From Lewinellaceae bacterium (GTDB lineage Bacteria; Bacteroidota; Bacteroidia; Chitinophagales; Saprospiraceae): a DNA stretch of 64,000 nt. Shown here piece by piece: positions 46,856 through 54,688 of this stretch. The stretch's first letter is position 1; each line of letters starts with the position of its first letter. The stretch spans positions 1 to 64,000 of the forward strand of contig JADJOD010000022.1 of NCBI GenBank assembly GCA_016713985.1, written 5' to 3'. Both the position numbers and the translations under genes were made by a program. The notes below the pieces were generated by a model. The model saw nothing but the letters and a program-made list of their open reading frames with translations, ran no database searches and had not been told where the DNA came from.

Positions 46856-47548
46856 TTACTTCGGGTTGATCTCGAACAATTCCACTTCAAAGATCAGCGT
46901 CGAGCCGGGCTGGATAGCCGGAGTTGGGCTTTGATCGCCGTAGGCCAGGTCTGCCGGGATATAAAATTTGAATTTATCGCCCACATGCATCAGTTGCAAA
47001 CCTTCCGTCCAGCCTGTAATAACCTGGTTGAGGCCGAATACAATCGGCTCACCGCGGTCTACACTGCTATCGAATATGGCGCCGTCGGTGGTTGTGCCGT
47101 GATAATGCACCTTTACCTGATCACTTTCTTTGGGTGATTCCGTACCGGTGCCACGTTTCAACACTTCATATTGCAGGCCGCTTGGGGTGGTGGTTACTCC
47201 TGCACGTTTTTTGTTGTCTTCCAGAAACTTCTGGCTGGCGGCCCGGTTGGCTTCACCCACCTTGCGACTCTCCGCCATGGCCATTTCCTGCGCTTTTTGG
47301 GCAAAAGCCGTAAAAATCTGGTTGGCAGTTTGTTCGTCAAACGCTTTGGGGCCTTTTTTCAAAGCAGCCGACATGCCATTCATGATAATATCCGGGTTAA
47401 GACCCGCCGGCATTTGCCGCATGAGATTGTCGCCGACCAGCAAGCCGAAAGCGTAACTGGCGCTGTCGAGGCTTGTCGTAAGCGGCGTTTGAGCGCGCAT
47501 GACTACGGAAAGGCCCAGGGCCATTATCAATAATACTGTTGATTTCAT
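46856..47548 (-). CDS. FKBP-type peptidyl-prolyl isomerase
   Basis: 230 residues from ATG 47548. Signal peptide (STVLLIMALGLSVVMRAQ), then a Mip/FkpA-like helical dimerisation region (SYAFGLLVGDNLMRQM and a second helix with TANQIFTAFAQKAQEMAM) and a C-terminal FKBP domain (TPSGLQYEVLKRGTG, VKVHYHGTTTDGAIFDSS, PIVFGLNQVITGWTEGLQLM, YIPADLAYGD). Catalyses proline isomerisation in the periplasm, aiding outer-membrane protein folding. Convergent with the Nramp gene and the last gene of a minus-strand group. Confidence 0.92.
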   Translation of the reverse strand: MKSTVLLIMALGLSVVMRAQTPLTTSLDSASYAFGLLVGDNLMRQMPAGLNPDIIMNGMSAALKKGPKAFDEQTANQIFTAFAQKAQEMAMAESRKVGEANRAASQKFLEDNKKRAGVTTTPSGLQYEVLKRGTGTESPKESDQVKVHYHGTTTDGAIFDSSVDRGEPIVFGLNQVITGWTEGLQLMHVGDKFKFYIPADLAYGDQSPTPAIQPGSTLIFEVELFEINPK

Positions 47549-47583
47549 TTTTAGGAAAGTAGTTGATGTGAAATAAAAAAGCA

Positions 47584-47591
47584 CAAAAGTA
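47584..47591 (-). promoter_or_regulatory. -7 box before the FKBP gene
   Basis: TACTTTTG on the minus strand, 36 bases before the FKBP ATG; no -33 seen. Confidence 0.4.
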
Positions 47592-47662
47592 ATCTTCCAA
47601 AGCCATCGCCGGTTGATGTAATTTTATATGAAAACACATCAGCTGGCGCCTGCTGGCAGCTT

Positions 47663-48448
47663 TCAGGCTTCTACCTTCTCCGCAATTACGGCGTTTAGAA
47701 AATCTTCGAGGATGGTATTAAAATCTTCGGGTTTTTCCATCATCGGGGCGTGTCCGCACTGATCAAGGAAATGTAACTGGGAATTTTCAATGAGTTCGTG
47801 GAATTTTTCACCTACAAATGCCGGTGTAACATTGTCCTGTTTTCCCCAGATAAGCAGGGTGGGCGCCTTGATTTTGTGCAGTTTGTCGCCAAGATTGTGT
47901 CGCACGGCCGATTTGGCAGTCGCCACCACCCGAATGGCTTTGTTGCGGTCGTTGACGATACCGAACACCTCGTCTACCAGTTCCTTGCTGGCTACTTCGG
48001 GGCTGAAAAAAGTATCTTCCGTTTTCTTTTTGATGTATTCGTAGTCGCCACGTTTGGGAAATGCGGTGCCGAATGCGCTTTCAAACAGCCCCGAACTGCC
48101 GGTGAGTGTTATGGAAGCAATATGCTCCGGGTTGGCCAGGGCATACAACAACGCGATGTGGCCGCCAAGCGAATTTCCGAGCACATGCACTTTACCATAA
48201 CCCTTGTAATTTACGAAGCGGGTGACGAAATCAACGAGTCCCATTACGGATACCTGAAAAATAGGCATTTCGTAAATGGGAAGGATTGGTACCACTACAT
48301 TATACTTGCCGGAAAAGCGCTTGAGTATCCCTTCAAAATTACTGAGAGCACCAAAAAGCCCGTGTAAAAGCACCAGCGTCTCGCCGCTGCTGCCTGGTCC
48401 TGATTCAATGAAACGAAAGTCGTTTTCTTCTTTGATCGAAATATTCAT
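47663..48448 (-). CDS. Alpha/beta hydrolase
   Basis: 261 residues from ATG 48448. Oxyanion motif LVLLHGLFGALSNFEGIL, nucleophile elbow VHVLGNSLGGHIALLYA (GNSLGG), and C-terminal catalytic Asp/His in LLIWGKQDNVTPAFVGE and LDQCGHAPMMEKPEDF. All three catalytic residues are visible. Similar to esterase/MhpC-type hydrolases; substrate unknown. No signal peptide. It sits between ctaA and FKBP but with a separate -7 box. Confidence 0.9.
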   Translation of the reverse strand: MNISIKEENDFRFIESGPGSSGETLVLLHGLFGALSNFEGILKRFSGKYNVVVPILPIYEMPIFQVSVMGLVDFVTRFVNYKGYGKVHVLGNSLGGHIALLYALANPEHIASITLTGSSGLFESAFGTAFPKRGDYEYIKKKTEDTFFSPEVASKELVDEVFGIVNDRNKAIRVVATAKSAVRHNLGDKLHKIKAPTLLIWGKQDNVTPAFVGEKFHELIENSQLHFLDQCGHAPMMEKPEDFNTILEDFLNAVIAEKVEA

Positions 48449-48472
48449 GCGCCTGGATTCGGTAAAGATGTG

Positions 48473-48480
48473 CAAAAATA
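48473..48480 (-). promoter_or_regulatory. -7 box before the alpha/beta hydrolase
   Basis: TATTTTTG on the minus strand (TAnnTTTG), 25 bases before the ATG at 48448. Confidence 0.4.
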
Positions 48481-48566
48481 GGAAAAATCGCCAAACGGCG
48501 ACCATTCCCGTCAAACGGTAAACCTACTGGCTTCATCCGATAATCGGAATATGTTTATCCTGAAAA

Positions 48567-49643
48567 TTATTTTTCCCCAGGAAAACGATACGCCACATAT
48601 AATAAGGCACTGAATAAAAAGACCGCGCCGGCCTGATGCAGCACACCCAGATCCACGGGCACCTTCGACCGGCAGTTGATCAGTGTGAAGATACCCAGCA
48701 ATACTTGTATGACAAGTAAACTTACCAGGGCGATATTTCCGTTCCGAAGTGTGGATTGCGTGATGTTTCTTGTACGCCAGGTGAAATATAAAATCATGAT
48801 TGTCAATACATACGCTGTGTTTCGATGCAGAAATTGTATCAGCGCAGGCATAAACGGATTGGTATCGTAGTTCAGAAAATTCTCCGGTTTCCAGGCGCTG
48901 CCGTCGAGTAAAATGGCCGGCAGGTATTCGCCGTGCATATCGGGCCAGGTCGGGTAAAAGAGCCCCGCTTTCGAACCCGACATCATCGCCCCCAGGATGA
49001 TCTGTACAAAAGCGACGGCGATGGCGGCCCATATGTGCCGGCTCAGTTGCCGTTGGCCGGCAATCTGTGGAGGCCGCGGTTCGTATGCGATAAAAACCGT
49101 CCAGAGCAGGTATCCGAATATGATCAACGCCAGAGAAAAATGAAGTGTCAGGTTATAGGCGTTTACCCAGGGTCGGTTGATGAGTCCGCTGGCAACCATG
49201 ATCCAGCCGAAAAAACCTTCGAGGCCGGCCAGCAACACAACAACCAGAAGTCGGGGCAACAACCGCTTCGACAACATACCTCGCCATAAAAACCACAGGA
49301 ATGGAAAAACAAAGACCAAACCCATCAGCCTGGCCCAAAGCCGGTGAAAGTATTCCCAGAAAAAAATAAACTTGAACTCACTCATCGACATTCCCCGGTT
49401 GATCTTGTGGTATTGGGGGGTTTGTTGGTACAATTCAAAAGCCGCCTGCCATTGCGCGTCGTTGAGCGGAGGGATACTGCCCGTCACAATTTCCCAGCGG
49501 GTGATGCTCAAACCACTGCCGGTCAGGCGGGTGATACCGCCGATGACAACCTGCATAAAGATCATGACCAGCCCTGTGATCAGCCATATTTTCACAATCC
49601 GGGAGATGCGATAGTCGTCCGCGAAGCGGAAGTTCCAATTCAT
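48567..49643 (-). CDS. ctaA: Heme A synthase (COX15/CtaA)
   Basis: 358 residues from ATG 49643, eight membrane helices. Histidines in FFWEYFHRLWARLMGL, NLTLHFSLALIIFGYLLW, QFLHRNTAYVLTIM and VLHQAGAVFLFSALL match the four conserved heme ligands of the family. GGITRLTGSGLSI is the usual early loop. It converts heme O to heme A for cytochrome oxidases; no oxidase genes lie nearby. Its upstream side is the 876-bp gene-free region with the candidate oriC. Confidence 0.93.
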   Translation of the reverse strand: MNWNFRFADDYRISRIVKIWLITGLVMIFMQVVIGGITRLTGSGLSITRWEIVTGSIPPLNDAQWQAAFELYQQTPQYHKINRGMSMSEFKFIFFWEYFHRLWARLMGLVFVFPFLWFLWRGMLSKRLLPRLLVVVLLAGLEGFFGWIMVASGLINRPWVNAYNLTLHFSLALIIFGYLLWTVFIAYEPRPPQIAGQRQLSRHIWAAIAVAFVQIILGAMMSGSKAGLFYPTWPDMHGEYLPAILLDGSAWKPENFLNYDTNPFMPALIQFLHRNTAYVLTIMILYFTWRTRNITQSTLRNGNIALVSLLVIQVLLGIFTLINCRSKVPVDLGVLHQAGAVFLFSALLYVAYRFPGEK

Positions 49644-49754
49644 AAATTTCAGCGTTTTATACGATGAAGGTGGCGGGCAGTATCGGGGCAAAAAAGCGTG
49701 TTGCATTTTTTTTTGGCACAGACAGATACCCCTCGGCACACGTTTAAAACAAAA

Positions 49755-49762
49755 CAAAAGTA
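49755..49762 (-). promoter_or_regulatory. -7 box upstream of ctaA
   Basis: TACTTTTG on the minus strand, about 110 bases upstream of the ctaA ATG; no -33. Confidence 0.35.
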
Positions 49763-49839
49763 GAACCCTTCCGGCGAATACTTATCCGCATTCCGGTTAC
49801 CCTTAATAGATTTTAATAAGTATAAATTCAATTGCCTGC

Positions 49840-50260
49840 GGCCATCATCAGCGGTGTTAGTTTGTGGAAAACCTCCTAACTGTAATTGGTCACTGCCAGA
49901 TTAAGAACAGTTACCCGTTTCATCCACACGTTCTCCACGAAGTGCCCGCTTTAAAATCAGGCGCTTGTGCGGTTTTCCACACACATCCTAAATAATGTTG
50001 AAAACCAGGGTGTTTGCCTTTTTACCGGCGGCTCCATTGTGAATGTACGTTATCAAATGACCTGTTGTCAACACCGGAGAAGGGTATGTTGACAAAGGGG
50101 GCTGATAACCGGGGGGTGGGTGTGGAAAGTGGTTGGGAACCTGACCGGTTGTTAACAATAAATGAAAATGATAATTCAGTTTTTATGCCTCATTTTTAAG
50201 TGTTTAAATATTATATATTAGTTAACTGTTTATAACCCGTTTAAACATTCTGTGTTTTTA
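49840..50260. other. Candidate replication origin (oriC)
   Basis: The gap 49644-50519 has no credible ORF. It holds DnaA-box-like 9-mers: TGTGGAAAA (49863, complement TTTTCCACA), TCATCCACA (49920), TTTTCCACA (49973) and TGTGGAAAG (50121). TTGTCAACA (50065) faces TGTTGACAA (50087), and TTGTTAACA lies at 50149. An AT-rich block with TATTATATATTAGTTAAC follows at about 50205-50225, like a DNA unwinding element. Flanking genes diverge. dnaA itself is absent. The rest of the gap (49644-49840, 50260-50519) shows only AT-rich leader sequence. Confidence 0.5.
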
Positions 50261-50519
50261 CCGAACACCCGGAAAATGAAGTAATTGTAAATTTTTATCG
50301 GGGCCAATCCAAATAATATTGGGAAAAAACGTTTTTTTCTGTGTTTTTAGTACCTCCAAATTAAAACAAAAAAACCCTTGGCGAACGGTCGTTTTTTAAA
50401 ACGCGTAATCCACATTCAATCTGCGATCCTGTTAAAAATTCCCTAATCCCTGCCATCACCTGTAGCCATTATACGACCTTTGACGTTTAAAAGGCTTACC
50501 ATCCTAAACACATATTTAC

Positions 50520-51251
50520 ATGATCAAGAAAGCACTACTCCTGACGATCGCCCTTTTCTGCGTGCAGTTTGCACAAGCTCAACTGGACGGGTTTATCAAA
50601 AAAGCGGAAAAAGCGATCGGCATCAAAGCCGGCGACCTGAGCCAGGATGAAGCCGGCAACGGCCTCAAAGAAGCCCTCAACGCCGGTATCGGCGAAGCAG
50701 TGGATTTCCTTTCCGCCAAAGACGGCTACTTCAAAAGCCCCTACAAAATTCTTGTGCCCGAAGAAGCACAAAAAGTGATCAGCAAACTCAAAGTAGTGCC
50801 GGGTTTTAATAACCTGGAATCGGACCTCACCGAACGAATGAATCGCGCCGCCGAAGATGCCGCGACAAAAGCCAAGCCGATCTTTGTATCCGCCATCAAA
50901 AAAATGACCTTCAAGGATGCCATGAATATCCTGATGGGCAACCAGGACGCCGCCACACGCTACCTCGAAAGCACAACATACAAGGCTTTATACGACGAGT
51001 TCAAACCGGTTATCCAGACTTCTCTCGACAAAGTCAACGCCCGGGAATACTGGCGCGGTGCAGTTACGGCTTACAACAAGTTGCCCCTGGTATCGCCCAC
51101 CAATCCCGAACTGGACGACCACGTGACCAAAACTGCCCTGGTCGGCTTGTTCAGCCTGGTGGAAAAAAAGGAAAAGAACATTCGTACGGATGTAAGCCAG
51201 CGCAATTCCGACCTGTTGAAAAAAGTATTTGCCAAACAGGACAAGAAATAA
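50520..51251 (+). CDS. DUF4197 family secreted protein
   Basis: 243 residues. Signal peptide (KALLLTIALFCVQFAQAQ), then a helical domain with LKEALNAGIGEAVDFLSAKD, YFKSPYKILVPEEAQKVISK, VPGFNNLESDLTERMNRAAE and GNQDAATRYLESTTYKAL. The motif ALNAGxxxAVxxL and the GNxDAAT block are the DUF4197 signature. No known reaction. First gene rightward from the oriC candidate, with the HtrA gene starting 6 bases later. Confidence 0.88.
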   Translation: MIKKALLLTIALFCVQFAQAQLDGFIKKAEKAIGIKAGDLSQDEAGNGLKEALNAGIGEAVDFLSAKDGYFKSPYKILVPEEAQKVISKLKVVPGFNNLESDLTERMNRAAEDAATKAKPIFVSAIKKMTFKDAMNILMGNQDAATRYLESTTYKALYDEFKPVIQTSLDKVNAREYWRGAVTAYNKLPLVSPTNPELDDHVTKTALVGLFSLVEKKEKNIRTDVSQRNSDLLKKVFAKQDKK

Positions 51252-51257
51252 AGAAGC

Positions 51258-52289
51258 ATGCTCAGTTTTCTTGCTACAGAGGGCTCGTCGGCCAATGCCG
51301 GCACGCACCGGCGCCGGGTTGAAGAACAGGACGATTACCTGCTCGATGCATATTCCCAGACCGTGACCGGCGTGGCAGGGCGTGTAAGCGCTGCCGTGGT
51401 ACACATGAAAGTACAAAAACCCCAGCCGCAGGGTCGGCGTCAGCCGGCGCCGCCCAACGGCGGAGATGGCGGCACGGGTAGCGGCTTTATTATCAGCAGC
51501 GACGGATACGTAGTCACCAACAGCCACGTTGTGAACGGCGCCACGCACATCGAAGCCAGTCTGCCGGATGGCCGCAGCTTCCGGGCTTCGGTTGTCGGCG
51601 ACGACCCCGCCACCGATATTGCCGTTGTCAAGATCGACGGCGACAACCTCGCTTCCGTGGCTTTTGGCGAAAGCGACCGTCTGCGGGTGGGCCAGATCGC
51701 CATCGCCATCGGCAACCCGTTCGGATTTCAATATTCGCTGACGGCAGGTGTGGTGAGCGCCCTGGGCCGTACGTTGCGCAGCCAAAATGGCCGGCTCATC
51801 GACGACGTGATCCAGACCGATGCCGCGCTTAATCCCGGTAATTCCGGCGGACCGCTGGTGGATTCGTTTGGCAACGTGATCGGGGTGAACACGGCGGTTA
51901 TTCTGCCCGCACAAGGGCTTTGTTTTGCCGTAGCGTCCAATCTCGCTAAATTCGTCGTCGGAAAACTGATCCTCGAAGGGCGTGTACGCCGCGGTTATAT
52001 CGGAATTGCCGCCCAAACCGTGCCACTGCCGCCAAAATGGATTCAAATGCTGGAACTGCCGACCAAAGGCGGCATCCAGATACAAAGCCTGGAAACCGAC
52101 GGCCCGGCCAACAACTCGGGCCTGCGGGCGGGCGATATCATCGTGCAGTTTGAAGGAAAACCCATCGACTCGATCGACGACCTGCACAAGGCGCTTGATG
52201 AGACTACGATCGGCAGAAAAATACAACTCTGGGTATTGCGCGACGGCGGGTTAAAAAACGTGGCCGTGATACCGGGAGAATTAAAATAA
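51258..52289 (+). CDS. S1C (HtrA-like) serine protease with one PDZ
   Basis: 343 residues. Trypsin-like domain with His in SDGYVVTNSHVVNGATHIE, Asp in DDPATDIAVVKIDGDN and Ser in ALNPGNSGGPLVDSFGNVIG; then a single PDZ (SLETDGPANNSGLRAGDIIVQFEGKPI). Unusually the N-terminus has no signal peptide or membrane helix; it starts with an unstructured stretch of about 45 residues before the protease. Substrates are probably misfolded proteins, but a cytoplasmic location would differ from DegP. Follows DUF4197 at 6 bases. Confidence 0.88.
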   Translation: MLSFLATEGSSANAGTHRRRVEEQDDYLLDAYSQTVTGVAGRVSAAVVHMKVQKPQPQGRRQPAPPNGGDGGTGSGFIISSDGYVVTNSHVVNGATHIEASLPDGRSFRASVVGDDPATDIAVVKIDGDNLASVAFGESDRLRVGQIAIAIGNPFGFQYSLTAGVVSALGRTLRSQNGRLIDDVIQTDAALNPGNSGGPLVDSFGNVIGVNTAVILPAQGLCFAVASNLAKFVVGKLILEGRVRRGYIGIAAQTVPLPPKWIQMLELPTKGGIQIQSLETDGPANNSGLRAGDIIVQFEGKPIDSIDDLHKALDETTIGRKIQLWVLRDGGLKNVAVIPGELK

Positions 52290-52295
52290 GGCATA

Positions 52296-52979
52296 ATGTC
52301 TCCTTCTTCGTACTTCGAACACGTCCGGGACCGGTTTCGGGAAAACGGCAACCCCGATATCGCCCAGATGCAGATGTGGTATATGCGCCACCAGTTTGAC
52401 TATTTTGGGTTGAAAATGCCGCAATGGATGGCGCTTACGAAGGAAATCCACAAAAAATACGGACTGCCGGCGGGTGAAGACCTGAAAATGCTTGCCCGTC
52501 TGTGTTTTGAAGACGACCGGAGGGAAATGCAATACTTTGCGCTCGAAACGGTACAAAAGACCTTGAAAGAACAGCCGCCGGAATTCATTGATTTCCTGGA
52601 GGAATTGATTCTGACCAAATCGTGGTGGGATACGGTTGACTGGATTGCCAAACTGGCAGGACTACATTTTCGTCGTTTTCCCGAGATGATCCGGCCGGTT
52701 ACCGGCCGCTGGATGGAATCCGGGAATATGTGGTTGCAACGTGTGAGTATGATCTTTCAACTGATGTACAAGGAAAAAACGGACGCAAACCTGATGTTCG
52801 ATTATATCCGAAGGCTGTCGGGTTCGAAGGAGTTTTTTATCCAGAAAGGCGCGGGTTGGGCGTTGAGGCAGTATTCAAAAACGGCGCCTGACGTGGTGCG
52901 TGATTTTGTGGAATCCGCCAAACTGGCGGCGTTGACGAAACGTGAAGGATTGAAATGGTTGAAAAAGACGGGTTTGTAG
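52296..52979 (+). CDS. AlkD-like DNA alkylation repair protein
   Basis: 227 residues, all helical HEAT-like repeats. FDYFGLKMPQWMALTKEIHK at the start, AYxAL-like REMQYFALETVQKTL, TKSWWDTVDWIA (the conserved WDxVD) and the terminal RRLSGSKEFFIQKGAGWALR. This matches AlkC/AlkD glycosylases that remove alkylated bases without flipping. Located 6 bases after the HtrA-like gene, in one operon, and followed by a strong terminator. Confidence 0.9.
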   Translation: MSPSSYFEHVRDRFRENGNPDIAQMQMWYMRHQFDYFGLKMPQWMALTKEIHKKYGLPAGEDLKMLARLCFEDDRREMQYFALETVQKTLKEQPPEFIDFLEELILTKSWWDTVDWIAKLAGLHFRRFPEMIRPVTGRWMESGNMWLQRVSMIFQLMYKEKTDANLMFDYIRRLSGSKEFFIQKGAGWALRQYSKTAPDVVRDFVESAKLAALTKREGLKWLKKTGL

Positions 52980-53011
52980 AAAAGAAAATCGCCCGGGTTA
53001 TATAAAAACGA

Positions 53012-53051
53012 TCGCCCCCGCCAGGTATAAACCCGGCGGGGGCGATTTTGT
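53012..53051. terminator. Bidirectional terminator
   Basis: A perfect 12-bp stem (ATCGCCCCCGCC, 53012-53023, with its complement 53036-53047) is followed by TTTT on the plus strand and by CGTTTTTA on the minus strand. It closes alkD and the opposite 28-aa ORF. Confidence 0.85.
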
Positions 53052-53062
53052 GGTGGTGATGG

Positions 53063-53149
53063 TCAGGCGTTCTGAGGCCGCAGCGTCCACATTTTCCGAA
53101 TAAAATAGATGGCGGCCAACAAGAGTGTGTAAGAAAGAGTTGCAGTCAT
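53063..53149 (-). CDS. 28-residue membrane peptide (small ORF)
   Basis: ATG at 53149, stop at 53063. The peptide begins MTATLSYTLLLAAIYFIRK and then has a short tail WTLRPQNA: one predicted membrane helix of about 14-16 residues and a basic end. It is followed directly by the bidirectional terminator. A TATAAT-like AT-rich stretch lies just upstream. No homologue recognised. It shares the layout of small respiratory or transporter helper peptides, but that is speculation. Confidence 0.5.
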   Translation of the reverse strand: MTATLSYTLLLAAIYFIRKMWTLRPQNA

Positions 53150-53426
53150 GGTTATTATAGCCAGGTTTGTGTGTAGTACGTTCGGAGAACGTATATTACC
53201 CGTTCCGGCGCTGCCTTTATGTACGTTTTTTTTTCAAAAAAAGATTCCAGGTAATGTAAAAACCTGTCTAACATATTTAAAATCAGGCAGTTGAATTTAA
53301 TTTGCTTAAACTGGCAAAACAAAACAGTTTTATTTTTCCTGCCCGCGTTCTGCTCATCCGGTGACGGGCTCCCACTTTTCGGAGCGAAATTTGCCGGTTT
53401 TTTGTTACACATCTTCTTTCTCCGCC
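53150..53426. other. Intergenic remainder
   Basis: 277 bases between the 28-aa ORF and the T9SS substrate. AT-rich; contains no promoter I can place with confidence. Weak ORFs on both strands do not look coding. Confidence 0.5.
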
Positions 53427-54677
53427 ATGAAGTTATCTCTGCTGCCGTTTTTAACCTGTTTTTTTATCCTTACCATTTCATCTTTTGCCCAACCCGGCTG
53501 TCCCGACCCGCAAGCGAGCAATTTTAACGCGGCTGCCACTTCCAACGACGGCTCCTGTCAGTATCCGCTTACCGGCTTTACGCCCGTTATTAAAGCCACG
53601 CTACCGGCAGAATTAAAAGAAGTGAGCGGGCATGTTAAGGTCGGTAACTTGTGGTATGCACACAACGACGGGGGCGACGACTCCCGTTTTTACCGTTTTG
53701 ATCCGGAAACCGGCAGTATTTCGCAGGAAGTGAAACTAAAAGACGCATCCAATAAAGACTGGGAAGATATCACAGCCAGCAGCACCGATGTGTACCTCGG
53801 CGATTTTGGCAATAACAACAATGACCGCGAAGACCTTGGCGTCTATAAAGTGCCGGTTTCCGAAATCGGCAACAGCGGGAGCGAAAGTATTAACAACGAC
53901 GAATGGACTTTTATTCCCTTCCATTATGCCGATCAGACGGATTTTTCAACCCTGCCGGACGACAGTACCGTGTTTGATTGCGAAGCAATGATCTTTTTCA
54001 ACGGGAAACTTCATTTGTTCTCCAAAAACCGACGCGACAACATCACTTCGCATTATGTGATCAACCAGGCAACAGGTGTCGCCGAAAAAATCGAAACGTT
54101 TGATACCAACGGCCAGATATCCGGGGCGGATATTTCCCCCGACGGGAAGGTTGTGGCGTTGCTCGGATACAACCTGGAAGGCCTGCCAACTGTATTTATG
54201 TGGCTCTTGTGGGATTGGCAGGCGGGCAGTGATTTGGTGTTCAGCGGAAACAAGCGCCGGATTGAACTGGGTTCGGCGTTTTTGACCGGCCAGGCAGAGG
54301 GTATTGGTTTTGCGGACAACCGGACCGGTTACCTCACCAACGAACGCACCATTGCCAACAACATTACTTTTGTTGCAGAATCCGTGCGTTATTTCGATAT
54401 CGGCGAATGGGTGCCCGAAAGTGTGGCTACGGACGATCCCCAACAGGCGGAATTATTCCGGGTTTTTCCCAATCCGGTTTCGCAAGAGGTTCATTTTCAG
54501 TTTTTTGAAAATAAAAAACCCGACCAGATGCGAGTCGTAAACCTGGTCGGGCAAGTAGTGCTGGAAGAAAACGAGGCGCCGGAAACCCTGAATATGGGCA
54601 ATATACCGCCGGGGATTTATACGGTAGAAATAATCAGCGGAACAAGGATGCAGGCCATTAAAATCATCAGGCAATAA
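53427..54677 (+). CDS. T9SS-secreted protein, SdiA-regulated/esterase-like propeller domain
   Basis: 416 residues from ATG 53427. Signal peptide (LLPFLTCFFILTISSFAQ), then the Bacteroidota CxDPxAxNxNxxAxxxDGSCxY motif (CPDPQASNFNAAAT). A propeller-like domain follows (NLWYAHNDGGDDSRFYRFD, WEDITASSTDVYLGDFGNN, DGKVVALLGYNLEGLPTVFM), similar to SdiA-regulated or phytase-like proteins. The C-terminal T9SS type A sorting domain has FRVFPNPVSQEVHFQFFE and NMGNIPPGIYTVEIISGT. Exported to the surface; substrate unknown. Convergent with the GH140-like gene, 11 bases apart. Confidence 0.82.
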   Translation: MKLSLLPFLTCFFILTISSFAQPGCPDPQASNFNAAATSNDGSCQYPLTGFTPVIKATLPAELKEVSGHVKVGNLWYAHNDGGDDSRFYRFDPETGSISQEVKLKDASNKDWEDITASSTDVYLGDFGNNNNDREDLGVYKVPVSEIGNSGSESINNDEWTFIPFHYADQTDFSTLPDDSTVFDCEAMIFFNGKLHLFSKNRRDNITSHYVINQATGVAEKIETFDTNGQISGADISPDGKVVALLGYNLEGLPTVFMWLLWDWQAGSDLVFSGNKRRIELGSAFLTGQAEGIGFADNRTGYLTNERTIANNITFVAESVRYFDIGEWVPESVATDDPQQAELFRVFPNPVSQEVHFQFFENKKPDQMRVVNLVGQVVLEENEAPETLNMGNIPPGIYTVEIISGTRMQAIKIIRQ

Positions 54678-54688
54678 GGCCGGGCAAA

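Noticed and set aside
49643..50199. Short ORFs in the candidate origin region
   Set aside because: Only up to about 61 codons and without recognisable sequence; the region looks non-coding.
53155..53412. 85-aa ORF on the minus strand upstream of the T9SS protein
   Set aside because: Low complexity and no recognisable features; overlaps the promoter side of the T9SS gene; no evidence of coding.
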